Shown here one piece after another: positions 8,036 to 17,706 of a stretch of DNA of 47,600 nt. This DNA comes from SM23-62 sp964575235. Its GTDB lineage: Bacteria > Bacteroidota > Bacteroidia > Bacteroidales > SM23-62. The position numbers and the translations under genes were made by a program. A model generated the notes under the pieces. The model did no database searches. It saw only the letters and a program-made list of their open reading frames with translations, and was not told the origin of the DNA. The number at the start of each line of letters is the position of its first letter. The stretch's first letter is position 1. Location of the stretch: positions 1 through 47,600 of the forward strand of contig CAZNQG010000011.1 of the NCBI GenBank assembly GCA_964575235.1, in the 5' to 3' direction.

Positions 8036-9244
8036 TCAATTGTCATCCAAGGTTTCTCTATCCACTAAAAGCACCAGGCCTTTCAGGTATTCCCCTTCCG
8101 GGTGGTAGATGCTGACCGGGTGGTCGGCCGGCTGCGAGAGCTGGTGTAGGATGCGGATCCGCCTTCCCGTATTGGCAGAGGCGGTAAAAACGGATTTCCG
8201 GAAGTTTTCCCTGCTAACGGCCTGTGAGCAGGAGAAGGTGAACAGAATCCCACCCGGACGTATCGTGGACAGGGCACCTGCGTTCAGTTTCTTGTAACCC
8301 AGGAGGGCATTCTGCAGCACGTTGTGATGCTTGGCAAATGCCGGCGGATCGAGGATCACCAGATCGTACTCCTCACCGCGGGATGCCAGGTATTCAAAGG
8401 CATCGGCCGCAATTCCCTTGTGCCTGGTGTCTTCCCCGAAGTTCAGCCGCATGTTCTGTTCCGCCATTTCGATGGCATGAACCGAACTGTCGACGGTATG
8501 CACCAGATCCGCCCCTGCCCCTCTGGCATATACCGAGAAACCTCCGGTGTAACCGAATAGGTTCAGTACCTTCCTGCCTTTCGCATAGACCGATAAAAGC
8601 TTACGGTTTTCCCGCTGGTCGATGAAAAAACCCGTTTTCTGTCCCCGTTCCCAGTCCACCCGGAACCGGTATCCGTATTCATTCACCTCGCAGGTTCCCG
8701 GTCCGCCAAGCAGGTATTCATTTTCAAGGGTTGAAGCATACCGGGCTGGAAGGGTGGAATCGCTTTTGTCGTAAACGGTGGTGAGCCGTTCGCCGAGAAC
8801 CTCCTTCAATCCGCCCAGCAGGACATCCCTGCTTCGATGCATCCCGATGGAATGGAACTGGAGGATCGCCGCCCCGTTGTAATAATCGACGATCAGTCCC
8901 GGAAGCCCGTCCCCCTCCGCATTGACCAGCCTGAAAGCATTCGTCCGCGTATCATCCAGCAATCCGAGCGCGGACCTTGCCCGGGCTGCGTCCCGGAGCC
9001 GGTCGAGGAAAAAGGCGTCCCCGATCTCCCGTTCGTGGAAGGACAGGATCCGGACCGCAATCGAGGCATCCTGGTAATGGCCGCTTCCCAGGAATTCGTC
9101 CCGGTTCGAAAATATCTGCACGATATCCCCTTCGAAAGGATCGCCGTAGATTTTCTTGATGGCCCCGGAAAAGATCCAGGGATGGTATCTTTTCACGCTC
9201 TGATCCTTGCCTGATTTGAGGACAATTTTGACGGGTTGGTTCAT
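8036..9244 (-). CDS. rlmI: Class I SAM-dependent rRNA (cytosine-C5) methyltransferase, RlmI family
   Basis: A 402-residue protein with an N-terminal PUA domain (about 1-80: VKIVLKSGKDQSVKRYHPWIFSGAI), a middle domain and a C-terminal Rossmann methyltransferase (about 190-385). Motif I is VLNLFGYTGGFSVYA and motif IV is LVILDPPAFAK; the sequence FSCSQAV follows at the position of the catalytic cysteine in RNA m5C methyltransferases. In E. coli RlmI methylates C1962 of 23S rRNA; other members have similar rRNA targets. Its start overlaps the stop of the upstream exonuclease gene by 4 bp (ATGA), so the two are translationally coupled. Confidence 0.92.
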   Translation of the reverse strand: MNQPVKIVLKSGKDQSVKRYHPWIFSGAIKKIYGDPFEGDIVQIFSNRDEFLGSGHYQDASIAVRILSFHEREIGDAFFLDRLRDAARARSALGLLDDTRTNAFRLVNAEGDGLPGLIVDYYNGAAILQFHSIGMHRSRDVLLGGLKEVLGERLTTVYDKSDSTLPARYASTLENEYLLGGPGTCEVNEYGYRFRVDWERGQKTGFFIDQRENRKLLSVYAKGRKVLNLFGYTGGFSVYARGAGADLVHTVDSSVHAIEMAEQNMRLNFGEDTRHKGIAADAFEYLASRGEEYDLVILDPPAFAKHHNVLQNALLGYKKLNAGALSTIRPGGILFTFSCSQAVSRENFRKSVFTASANTGRRIRILHQLSQPADHPVSIYHPEGEYLKGLVLLVDRETLDDN

Positions 9245-9822
9245 CGGGCGACGTGTTTCTGCAATTCGGCATAAATGCGGTAACAGACCCAGGCATCCGT
9301 AGCCGAGTATACTTTCTGGGCCTTAGTCAGCACATCTGCATCCCAGTTGGAAAGCTGCTGTGATTTGGAGATCCGGAAGCCAAGCACGATGCCGGTCATT
9401 CTAGCCACAGCCTTGTTCTCGATGCCGAAAGCCTCAACGTATTTCTGCAGATCCAGAAAACCTCCCGGTTTGAACTTCCGTAGTGCCTGCAGTTCAATCA
9501 GGTCATCGCGAACGGCAGCGCCGACCTTTCGTACATGTTCATCTTCCAACAGTCGGACCAGGCTGTCTGGGAGCCCCAGGATTCCGACGCGGAAAAGGAA
9601 GGCATGGAATTCCGTGGAAAATTGCAACAGGGAAATCCGGTTTCTCCGGCCTTTTTTAAAGGCAGGCCTGGTCTCCGTATCAAAACCCAGCAGATGCTCC
9701 TTCCGGATCACCGGAAGGTATTTCCTCACACCGGCGGCATTGTCGATCAGGTGGATCTCCCCCTCGAAAACTCCCTTTGGCAGCTTCTTAAGCTCTTCGG
9801 TGTCAATGGTGGAGCGGTACAT
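9241..9822 (-). CDS. 3'-5' exonuclease, DEDDy family
   Basis: From the ATG at 9820-9822 the protein has 193 residues, essentially a single exonuclease domain. Exo I is LLGFDTETRPAF, Exo II lies around KVGAAVRDDLIEL and Exo III is VYSATDAWVCYRIY, which has the YxxxD arrangement of the DEDDy (RNase D/WRN-exonuclease-like) subfamily. All four acidic metal ligands appear present. Such stand-alone proteins degrade DNA or RNA from the 3' end; the substrate is not known here. It lies between recQ (upstream) and rlmI (downstream, 4-bp overlap). The pairing of a WRN-like exonuclease with a RecQ helicase recalls eukaryotic WRN, where both are in one polypeptide. Confidence 0.88.
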   Translation of the reverse strand: MYRSTIDTEELKKLPKGVFEGEIHLIDNAAGVRKYLPVIRKEHLLGFDTETRPAFKKGRRNRISLLQFSTEFHAFLFRVGILGLPDSLVRLLEDEHVRKVGAAVRDDLIELQALRKFKPGGFLDLQKYVEAFGIENKAVARMTGIVLGFRISKSQQLSNWDADVLTKAQKVYSATDAWVCYRIYAELQKHVAR

Positions 9823-9904
9823 GAAATTTTTGCGCCCACAAAGTAAGGAAAACTCAGGGACATATGGAAACCGGTGCTGCATCGCAAAGGTGGGTAATAA
9901 ACGA

Positions 9905-9973
9905 CTGGGAGGGATAGATACAAGCCGCCTGACGACGCGCAAGCGTTGTAGCGGCGGTATCTATCCCTCCCAG
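9905..9973. repeat. 69-bp palindrome overlapping the end of recQ
   Basis: Perfect 17-bp arms (CTGGGAGGGATAGATAC at 9905-9921 and its exact reverse complement at 9957-9973) enclose a second inverted repeat, GCCGC/GCGGC, and an inner 7-bp hairpin with one G-T pair (ACGACGC / GCGTTGT) closed by GCAA. The right arm contains the last codons and stop of recQ. There is no T-tract on the minus strand beyond it, so it is not a standard terminator. It could be a REP-like element, an mRNA-stabilising hairpin or a processing site between recQ and the exonuclease gene. Confidence 0.8.
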
Positions 9974-11865
9974 GAGAGCCTTTCATCGAGAAGCCGCTGC
10001 ACCACATTTTGATCGATCAGCCAGCGAAGCACCCGGATGCTTTTTTCCTCGGATCCCCCGAGTTCACGGACCAGGTCATCCATCAGCATGGGCTGCTTCT
10101 CAAGCTTTTGCCGGATCTTGTCCTCGATGTAATCGAATTCGAATTTCGGAAGGTCCAGTTCTTTTTCCTGCATGCAGACATCGCAGTGACCGCATTTCCG
10201 CTGGCCCTTTTCCCCGAAATACGCAAGCAGGTAAAGGCTGCGGCAACGTTGTGTCCCGGAAGCATAGTCCAGCATGGCGTCCAGCCTGGCTGCATACTGC
10301 TTCCTGCGGTCCAGGTAGTGCTCCCTGCTGATGTGGAGGGATTTGATGTCCAGTCTCTCTTCGGTAAAAATGATAACGGGTGTTTTCTTCTGTGGAATAT
10401 AGCGGATGATTCCCATGGAGTTCAAGCGTTGCAGATAGCGCACGATTATTTCCGACTTTACTCCTGCCTGCCTTGCCAGTGATTCTTCATATACGGTGAC
10501 AAAGTCCGTGAAGACGCCCGTATAGGACCGGAGTACCAGCTTGATGAAAGCATCGAAATCCTCGTTCGAGATCTGGAACTGGTAAAGCTCTTCCCGGTTT
10601 ACAAGGAACTTGATCTTGGATGGATTGAAAATTTCATCGGTCAGTTCAAGATAGCCTTCCAGTTGCAGGAACTTCAGGCTGCTGTATATGGCCAGGATGG
10701 AAAGCTTGTAACGACCGGCAAAATCGGCCACGTTGAAGTCAAACACCTGGTTTTTCCCCGAACCGACGGGAAGCTGGTAGTAATTCCCGAGCGCACGGTA
10801 GATTTGCTTGATCCGGTCGATCTCCGGGTAGTTCATTTCCACCCTTTTCGCTGCAGAGGTCTTGTCTGCAGGGGAATACAGAAGGATCGCATGGGCCCGC
10901 TTGTGGTCTCTTCCCGCCCGTCCCGCTTCCTGGAAGTAAGCCTCGATGGAATCCGGCATGTCCACATGGATCACAAAGCGCACATCCGCCTTGTCAATTC
11001 CCATCCCGAAGGCATTGGTGGCAATGATCACCCGGGTCCGGCCGCTCATCCATTCCGTCTGTTTCCGGCTCCGGGAATCCGGGCTGAGTCCCGCATGATA
11101 ATAATCACATGAGATTTTGTTCTTCCGCAATATCTCGGAAAGCTCCCGGGTTTTTTTCCGGCTCCGGGCATAAATGATGCCCGACCCCGGCAGACGTTGC
11201 AGCAGGTCACGCAGGTAGCGCTCCTTGTCCTCCACCTGCCGGACCGTATAGGCCAGGTTCTTTCTCTCAAAGCTTGCACGCAGTACGTTCTTTTCTCGGA
11301 ATTTCAGCTTTTGCTGTATGTCGTCCACAACCTCCCTGGTCGCGGTGGCCGTCAGTGCAAGGAAGGGCGCGCCGGGAATCTGATCCCTCAGGCTGGCTAT
11401 CCTAAGATAGGAAGGCCGGAAGTCATATCCCCACTGGGAAATGCAGTGGGCTTCATCAACGGCTACAAGGCTTATATTCATCTGCGGCAAACGTACGCGG
11501 AAAATTTCTGTGGAGAGCCTTTCGGGGGAAACATAGAGGAATTTAAAACCCCCGTATACCGCATTGTTCAGTCCAACGTCGATCTCTTCTCGTGAAAGGC
11601 CGGAATGCAGTGCGATGGCACGTATGCCCATCTGGTTCAGTTTTTCAACCTGGTCCTTCATCAGGGCGATCAGGGGGGTTATGACCAGGCACATCCCCTC
11701 CCCTGCCAGGGTGGGTACCTGGAAGGTGACGGACTTCCCCCCTCCGGTCGGAAGGAGACCCAGGGTATCGTGCCCGGCAGCAACGGATTTAATGATGTCT
11801 TCCTGCACGGGCCTGAAATCGGAATAGCCCCAGTACCGGGTGAGGATCTGCTGGTAGATATTCAT
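9961..11865 (-). CDS. recQ: ATP-dependent DNA helicase RecQ
   Basis: A 634-residue superfamily 2 helicase for recombination and replication-fork repair. Motif 0 lies near residues 8-20 (YWGYSDFRPVQEDII), Walker A is LPTGGGKSVTFQVP, motif II is VDEAHCISQWGYDFRPSY, and motif VI is QEAGRAGRD. The RQC zinc-binding region follows: CRSLYLLAYFGEKGQRKCGHCDVC supplies four cysteines. The C-terminus after the zinc site is short (about 85 residues, winged-helix-like) and no full HRDC domain is evident, so it is a compact RecQ. The last codons lie in the right arm of a long palindrome. It is divergent from guaB across 154 bp. Confidence 0.95.
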   Translation of the reverse strand: MNIYQQILTRYWGYSDFRPVQEDIIKSVAAGHDTLGLLPTGGGKSVTFQVPTLAGEGMCLVITPLIALMKDQVEKLNQMGIRAIALHSGLSREEIDVGLNNAVYGGFKFLYVSPERLSTEIFRVRLPQMNISLVAVDEAHCISQWGYDFRPSYLRIASLRDQIPGAPFLALTATATREVVDDIQQKLKFREKNVLRASFERKNLAYTVRQVEDKERYLRDLLQRLPGSGIIYARSRKKTRELSEILRKNKISCDYYHAGLSPDSRSRKQTEWMSGRTRVIIATNAFGMGIDKADVRFVIHVDMPDSIEAYFQEAGRAGRDHKRAHAILLYSPADKTSAAKRVEMNYPEIDRIKQIYRALGNYYQLPVGSGKNQVFDFNVADFAGRYKLSILAIYSSLKFLQLEGYLELTDEIFNPSKIKFLVNREELYQFQISNEDFDAFIKLVLRSYTGVFTDFVTVYEESLARQAGVKSEIIVRYLQRLNSMGIIRYIPQKKTPVIIFTEERLDIKSLHISREHYLDRRKQYAARLDAMLDYASGTQRCRSLYLLAYFGEKGQRKCGHCDVCMQEKELDLPKFEFDYIEDKIRQKLEKQPMLMDDLVRELGGSEEKSIRVLRWLIDQNVVQRLLDERLSWEG

Positions 11866-12019
11866 GCACTGTTCATTATCAGGGACGCGCCATGTGGATG
11901 GAATAAATGCATCCGGCAGTTAATGTCAAGAAGTGCCGGATAACTGTTCTCATCTATGTCCAATATCGCTATTTTTTTTGTATTTTCGCACAATTTAAAA
12001 TGCATCAAAAACACCGTGT

Positions 12020-13489
12020 ATGTCTTTCCAGGAAGAAAAGATCAAATCAGAAGGCCTGACCTTCGACGACGTTCTGCTCGTCCCCTCCCATTCCACGGTC
12101 ATGCCCAGGGAAGTAAGCCTGCATACAGCCTTTTCCCGGAACATCCAGTTAAAGATACCCATCGTCTCGGCTGCGATGGATACCGTAACGGAGGACACGC
12201 TTGCCATCGCCATCGCAAGGGAGGGTGGAATCGGAGTGATCCACAAGAACATGTCGATCGAGGAGCAGTCCCGGCACGTTAAAAAAGTCAAGCGAGCCGA
12301 GAACGTCATGATCGTGGATCCCATCACCATGCACCAGGAGGGAACGATCGCGGATGCACTGAATCTGATGCAGGAATACAAGATCGGAGGGATCCCGGTT
12401 GTAGATAAGAAACAGAAGTTGATCGGAATCGTCACCAACCGGGATCTTCGTTTTGAAACCCGCATGAACCGCCCCGTCAAGGAGGTCATGACCAGCAACG
12501 GAATCATCACCACGAAACAAAAGACAGACCTGGTGAAAGCTGCCGAGATCCTGCAAAAACACAAGATCGAAAAGCTTCCCGTGGTGGACGGAGACAATAC
12601 CCTGATCGGACTGATCACCTATAAGGACATCACCAAATCCAAAGATCGCCCGAACTCCTGCAAGGACGAGAAGGGGCGACTGCGCGTGGCCGCCGCCGTC
12701 GGGGTAGCAATGGACACGGAGGAACGGATCCAGGCTCTGGTGGATGCGGGCGTGGATGCCGTCATCATAGACACGGCGCACGGGCACTCCCAGGGCGTGA
12801 TGGAAACCCTTAGACGCGCCCGGAAGCTGACGGACCGGATCGATATCATCCTGGGCAACATCGGCACTACAGAAGCGGCAAAAGATATGGCGAAAGCGGG
12901 CGCGGATGCCGTTAAGGTCGGTATCGGGCCGGGTTCCATTTGCACCACCCGCATCATCGCCGGTGTGGGTATCCCGCAGCTGACAGCCATATACGATGTA
13001 GCCCAAGCCCTCCGGGGTTCGGGTATCCCGATCATTGCCGACGGGGGAATCCGGTACTCGGGAGACATCGTAAAGGCACTGGCCGCCGGGGCGAACTCCA
13101 TCATGGCGGGTTCCCTGTTTGCCGGCGTGGAGGAATCACCGGGCGAAACCATCATTTACAACGGAAGAAAATACAAGTCCTATCGGGGCATGGGATCGAT
13201 CGAGGCCATGCAGAAGGGATCGAAGGACCGGTACTTCCAGGACGTGGAGGACGACATCAACAAACTGGTCCCGGAGGGAATCGCCGCCAGGGTACCTTAC
13301 AAAGGGACTCTTTCCGAGGTGGTTTACCAGTTGATTGGGGGACTGAGAGCCGGGATGGGCTATTGCGGTGCCCAGACCATCGACAAGCTCCAGGATGCAA
13401 AATTCGTCAAGATCACCCATTCGGGCATCGTGGAAAGCCACCCGCACGATGTGACCATAACCCGTGAGGCACCTAACTACAGCCGGTAA
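12020..13489 (+). CDS. guaB: Inosine-5'-monophosphate dehydrogenase
   Basis: A 489-residue enzyme that oxidises IMP to XMP with NAD+, the committed step of GMP synthesis in the cytoplasm. The (beta/alpha)8 core is split by two CBS domains (about 95-210, with MVIDP...GIPVVD and KLPVVDGDNTLIGLIT). The catalytic cysteine is in VGIGPGSICTTRIIAGVG, and the mobile flap region carries YRGMGSIEAM and later EGIAARVPYKG. Length is standard. The gap to the parvulin gene downstream is 53 bp, so read-through into the envelope-biogenesis genes is possible. Confidence 0.97.
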   Translation: MSFQEEKIKSEGLTFDDVLLVPSHSTVMPREVSLHTAFSRNIQLKIPIVSAAMDTVTEDTLAIAIAREGGIGVIHKNMSIEEQSRHVKKVKRAENVMIVDPITMHQEGTIADALNLMQEYKIGGIPVVDKKQKLIGIVTNRDLRFETRMNRPVKEVMTSNGIITTKQKTDLVKAAEILQKHKIEKLPVVDGDNTLIGLITYKDITKSKDRPNSCKDEKGRLRVAAAVGVAMDTEERIQALVDAGVDAVIIDTAHGHSQGVMETLRRARKLTDRIDIILGNIGTTEAAKDMAKAGADAVKVGIGPGSICTTRIIAGVGIPQLTAIYDVAQALRGSGIPIIADGGIRYSGDIVKALAAGANSIMAGSLFAGVEESPGETIIYNGRKYKSYRGMGSIEAMQKGSKDRYFQDVEDDINKLVPEGIAARVPYKGTLSEVVYQLIGGLRAGMGYCGAQTIDKLQDAKFVKITHSGIVESHPHDVTITREAPNYSR

Positions 13490-13542
13490 TATTATCCGAT
13501 AATTCACGTTTGTATAACCAGTAATCAAAAACAGTATAACCC

Positions 13543-15501
13543 ATGAAGAAATTGCACTATTTGTTCCTGGCATTGTCAATGATTTCAACGATTCTGGCTG
13601 CCCAGGATAAGGAAGATGACATACTGATGACGATCGACGACCGTAACATCACCGTGGAAGAATTCGAAAGGATCTACCATAAGAACAACAGCAATACGGC
13701 ACTCGAACAGCAGTCCGTAGAGGAATACCTTGAGCTTTTCATTAACTTCAAGCTGAAGGTAATTGAAGCCGAGGAACTGGGACTGGATACGACCGCTGCA
13801 TTCAAACGTGAATTCAACGGGTACAGGAAACAACTCGCCAAACCTTACCTGAACGACCAGGAGGAAGTTGATAAGCTCGTAAGGGAAGCCTTCGAAAGGG
13901 CACAGAAAGACGTTCATGTCGGCCACATCATGATCCGCATGAGCGAATACGCTTCGCCCGAGGATACAGCAAAGATCTACGAGAAAGCCATGGAAATCCG
14001 GCAAAGGATACTGGACGGGGAGGATTTCGGGGCCATGGCAAAAGCTTATTCGGACGACCCCTCCGCGAAAAACAATGCCGGAGACCTGGGCTGGTTCAGC
14101 GTTTTCCGTATGGTCTATCCCTTTGAGACAGGATGCTACACCACGCCCAAAGGGGCTATTTCCATGCCGGTCCGCACACGTTTTGGCTACCATCTTATCA
14201 AGCTGATCGATGAAAGACCCGCCCGCGGTGAAATACAGGTTGCGCATATCATGGTCATGGTCCCGGAATCCATGACGGATGAGGAAAAAACCGAGGCAAA
14301 AGTCAAGATCGACCGGCTTTACGACAGCCTGGAAGCCGGAAAGGACTTTGCAGAAATGGCCAGGAAATACTCCGAGGACAGGGGATCGGCCGGCCGGGGA
14401 GGTGAACTGCCGTGGTTTGGGACCGGTCGCATGGTTCCCGAATTTGAAGATGCCGGTTTTGCCTTACAGGAAATCGGTGACATCTGCAAACCCATAAAGA
14501 CCGCATTCGGATGGCATATCATCAAGCTCCTCGACCGGAAGACTTTCGAAGATTTTGAGGCCGTCAAAGCAGACCTGCAGAACTCCGTTATGAAATCCGA
14601 CCGCATTGCCTACAGCAGGGCGGCTATGATCGAACGGATCAAGGACAAGAACAATTTCAGCGAGAACCTTGCGAACCTGAAGGTTTTCTATGATATCGTG
14701 GATACCACCTTTTTTACCCGCGCATGGGACCCGGAAAGGGCATCCCAACTGAACGGCACCCTCTTTACGATCGGTGAACGGAAAATATCCCAGGCTGACT
14801 TTGCCGACTACCTGGCGGCAAACCAGGGAGGACGCAAGATGAACATCGAGGTCCTGGTCAACAACCAATACAAGAAATTCGTTGAAGCCGAAGTGCTTCA
14901 GTACGAGGAAGACCGGCTGCCGGACAAATATCCGGAATTCAGGCACCTGGTGCAGGAATACCACGACGGGATTCTCCTGTTCGACCTTACCGACAAAATG
15001 GTGTGGACGAAAGCAGTGGAGGACAGCGTGGGACTCACAGCCTTTTACAACGAGCATAAGAACGACTACCAGTGGGAAAAACGGATGGATGCAACCCTAT
15101 ACACCTGCCGGGACGAAGCAGTTGCCGGCTATGCAATGGGGCTTCTGAACGATCCCAAAAACAAGAAAATGACACCGGAAGAGATTCAATCCGCGGCCTT
15201 CCGGGAATTCAACGACAGCAGCTGCCTGTCATTCGAACACAGGAAGTTTGAAGCAGGTGACCGTCCCCAGGTTGACAAGATGGACTGGTCCGACAGGGTT
15301 TCGGACGTACAGACCGAGAAAGGGAAAACCGTATTCCTGTACAATAATAAAATCCTGAGACCATCGATCAAGGAACTGGATGAGTGCAGGGGACTGGTAA
15401 CCGCCGATTACCAGAACCATTTGGAGAAGGAATGGATAAAGAGCCTCAGGGCCAAGTACCCGGTACATGTGAACGAGGAACTGCTGTCCCGGATAAAATA
15501 G
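13543..15501 (+). CDS. Periplasmic peptidyl-prolyl isomerase with two parvulin domains
   Basis: A 652-residue protein with a signal peptide (MKKLHYLFLALSMISTILAAQ). An N-terminal SurA-like helical region is followed by two tandem parvulin (PpiC) domains: one at about 120-225 (VHVGHIMIRM ... DPSAKNNAGDLGWFS ... FGYHLIKLIDERPARGEI) and one at about 228-335 (VAHIMVMVP ... DRGSAGRGGELPWFGTG ... FGWHIIKLLDRK). The C-terminal 300 residues are helical and charged with no motif I recognise. Double-parvulin SurA-like proteins chaperone outer-membrane proteins through the periplasm. The next two genes encode related chaperone-like proteins, supporting a shared role in outer-membrane assembly. Confidence 0.92.
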   Translation: MKKLHYLFLALSMISTILAAQDKEDDILMTIDDRNITVEEFERIYHKNNSNTALEQQSVEEYLELFINFKLKVIEAEELGLDTTAAFKREFNGYRKQLAKPYLNDQEEVDKLVREAFERAQKDVHVGHIMIRMSEYASPEDTAKIYEKAMEIRQRILDGEDFGAMAKAYSDDPSAKNNAGDLGWFSVFRMVYPFETGCYTTPKGAISMPVRTRFGYHLIKLIDERPARGEIQVAHIMVMVPESMTDEEKTEAKVKIDRLYDSLEAGKDFAEMARKYSEDRGSAGRGGELPWFGTGRMVPEFEDAGFALQEIGDICKPIKTAFGWHIIKLLDRKTFEDFEAVKADLQNSVMKSDRIAYSRAAMIERIKDKNNFSENLANLKVFYDIVDTTFFTRAWDPERASQLNGTLFTIGERKISQADFADYLAANQGGRKMNIEVLVNNQYKKFVEAEVLQYEEDRLPDKYPEFRHLVQEYHDGILLFDLTDKMVWTKAVEDSVGLTAFYNEHKNDYQWEKRMDATLYTCRDEAVAGYAMGLLNDPKNKKMTPEEIQSAAFREFNDSSCLSFEHRKFEAGDRPQVDKMDWSDRVSDVQTEKGKTVFLYNNKILRPSIKELDECRGLVTADYQNHLEKEWIKSLRAKYPVHVNEELLSRIK

Positions 15502-15504
15502 ATC

Positions 15505-16350
15505 ATGGGAAGGATACTCGTTTTATTCATATTGTCCGCGGGATTGGTTTCCTGCACAGGCCTCGAAAACCGGAACCGGGAAAAACCCCTTGCTCGGGTG
15601 TATGAGAAAACCCTGTATCTTTCCGACATTCACGATATATTCCCGGAAAATGTGTCTGCGGCCGACAGTGCGATGATCCTCCAGAACTATGTGGACAAAT
15701 GGGTCAAAAAGCAGGTAATCCTCCAGAAGGCAGAGCTGAACCTCACAGGAGAACAGAAGGATGTTAGCGAACAGCTGGATGAATACCGATCTTCCCTGCT
15801 GATCTATAAGTATGAACAGCACCTTGTTGCCCAGAAACTCGACACGGTTATCATATGGGAGGAAGTTCAGGAATACTTCGATGAAAATCCATCCAATTTC
15901 AGCCTCGATGAAAACATCGTGAAATGCCTGTTTATCAAGATCCCGGTGGAAGCACCCAATTTATACCGGGTAAGGCAGTTATACCGGTCGGAAAGAGAGG
16001 AGGACATCCAGCAGCTCGAAAGCTACTGTTACCAGTACGCGGTAAAATACGACTATTTTAACGAAGGCTGGGTGCCTTTTGAGAGCATCGCCTCCCAGTT
16101 GCCCAACGAAATCCGCAACCCCGAACGCTACCTCAGCTATAACCGTTATATCGAACAGCAGGATTCGCTTTACCGCTACCTCGTCAACATCAAGGAATAC
16201 CAGCTTGCCGGAACGGTGGCCCCCCTGCCTTATGTGGAGGAAAAAATCCGTACCATCATCCTGAACAAGAGGAAGGTGCAATTCATACGCGACCTGGAAA
16301 ATAACATTTACATGGACGCGCTGAACAAGGGTGATTTTACCATCTACTAA
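15505..16350 (+). CDS. SurA-N-like lipoprotein without a parvulin domain
   Basis: A 281-residue protein starting 3 bp after the preceding stop. The leader MGRILVLFILSAGLVSC ends in a lipobox-like VSC, so it is probably a lipoprotein. The region at about 30-115 (VYEKTLYLSDIHDIFPE ... YVDKWVKKQVILQKAELNL) matches the N-terminal chaperone segment of SurA-type proteins. The rest lacks the recognisable parvulin signatures (HIL, GGDLGW, GYHxIK) of its neighbours. It is most likely a chaperone-only member of the family. The next gene begins immediately after its stop codon. Confidence 0.85.
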   Translation: MGRILVLFILSAGLVSCTGLENRNREKPLARVYEKTLYLSDIHDIFPENVSAADSAMILQNYVDKWVKKQVILQKAELNLTGEQKDVSEQLDEYRSSLLIYKYEQHLVAQKLDTVIIWEEVQEYFDENPSNFSLDENIVKCLFIKIPVEAPNLYRVRQLYRSEREEDIQQLESYCYQYAVKYDYFNEGWVPFESIASQLPNEIRNPERYLSYNRYIEQQDSLYRYLVNIKEYQLAGTVAPLPYVEEKIRTIILNKRKVQFIRDLENNIYMDALNKGDFTIY

Positions 16351-17706
16351 ATGCCTGCCATGAACGGACTGAAGCGCATAGCATTTCTGGCAATTCCGAT
16401 CCTTTTTAGACCCGGAATGATGACCGGGCAGATGATCCTCGACCGGATTGTGGCCGTAGTCGGGGAGTACCGGATCCTGCAGTCGGACATTGAAAACCAG
16501 TATCTCCAGAACCGCGCCCAGGGAATTGACATGCCCGGTGATCCGAAATGCAGTATCCTGGAAGATTACCTTGCCCAGAAACTGCTGGTCAACCAGGCCA
16601 AGATCGACAGCGTCCTGGTCTCCGATAGCGAAGTCGAAATGGAACTGGACGGAAGGCTGCAATATTTCATCCAAATGATCGGCAGCCAGGAAGCACTCGA
16701 AGAGTATTTCGGAAAAAGCATCCTGCAGATCAAAGAGGATATGCGCGAGTCCGTCCATGAAAGCATTCTTACCAGGAGAATGCAGGGAACCATAACGGCC
16801 GATGTAAGGGTGACACCCTCCGAAGTCCGGGATTTCTATAACAGCCTTCCGAGGGACAGCATCCCCTACATCGATTCCAAGATCGAGATCAGCCAGATCG
16901 TCATGTACCCGGAGGTCAAGGAAGAAGCCATCTTCGAAACGAAACAGAAACTGCTCGAACTCCGGAAACGCATCCTGGAAGGTGAGAAATTCGCAACGCT
17001 GGCGGTCCTCTATTCCGAGGACGGGAGCGCCCCCAGAGGCGGGGAAATCGGATTCATGGGCAAGGGTGAACTGGACCCTGCCTACGCCAAGGCAGCTTTT
17101 AGCCTGAAAGTGGGGGGCGTCTCAACCATCGTGGAGTCTGCCTTCGGCTATCATGTCATACAACTGATCGAACGAAGAGAGGACCGTGTCAACACCCGTC
17201 ACATCCTGATGAAACCCAAGGTAGATCCCGAAAACGTGGCGGCCGCCATTAGAAAGCTCGACAGCATTGCCATGCTGATCCGGATCGATACGATAAGTTT
17301 TGATCTGGCAGCCCGGATATATTCACAGGATAAGAACTCCGCCGTTAACGGAGGAATCATGGTGAACCCGATCGACAATACCACACAATTTGAGATGGAC
17401 GATCTAAGCCCGGAGGAGTATGTCGCCTTGAGGGACCTGGAAGTGGGTGAAATCACACAAGCCTTTGAGGCAGAGGATGAGAACGGCAAAAAGGTCTATA
17501 AGATCATATGGCTGCAGAAACGAACCCGACCGCACCGGGCAAACCTGGAGGAGGATTATATGATCCTGAAACAGATAGCCCTGCAGAAGAAGAAACAGGA
17601 TGTCTATCTCCTCTGGCTGGATGAGCGTATGGTCGATACCTATATCCATATTGACAACTCCTTCGCAGGTTGTGAATTTCGGAAAAAAGGATGGGTAAAG
17701 AACTGA
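16351..17706 (+). CDS. SurA-like periplasmic chaperone / peptidyl-prolyl isomerase
   Basis: A 451-residue protein with a hydrophobic leader (MNGLKRIAFLAIPILF from the second methionine, codon 4). The SurA N-terminal domain is LDRIVAVVGEYRILQSDIE. One parvulin domain is clear at about 175-280 (ISQIVMYPE ... EDGSAPRGGEIGFMGKGEL ... FGYHVIQLIERR), and a second, more diverged one at about 285-400 (NTRHILMKPKV ... DKNSAVNGGIMV). This is the architecture of SurA, which escorts outer-membrane proteins to the BAM complex. It overlaps the OstA-like gene by 16 bp, indicating one operon for outer-membrane protein and lipopolysaccharide assembly. Confidence 0.92.
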   Translation: MPAMNGLKRIAFLAIPILFRPGMMTGQMILDRIVAVVGEYRILQSDIENQYLQNRAQGIDMPGDPKCSILEDYLAQKLLVNQAKIDSVLVSDSEVEMELDGRLQYFIQMIGSQEALEEYFGKSILQIKEDMRESVHESILTRRMQGTITADVRVTPSEVRDFYNSLPRDSIPYIDSKIEISQIVMYPEVKEEAIFETKQKLLELRKRILEGEKFATLAVLYSEDGSAPRGGEIGFMGKGELDPAYAKAAFSLKVGGVSTIVESAFGYHVIQLIERREDRVNTRHILMKPKVDPENVAAAIRKLDSIAMLIRIDTISFDLAARIYSQDKNSAVNGGIMVNPIDNTTQFEMDDLSPEEYVALRDLEVGEITQAFEAEDENGKKVYKIIWLQKRTRPHRANLEEDYMILKQIALQKKKQDVYLLWLDERMVDTYIHIDNSFAGCEFRKKGWVKN

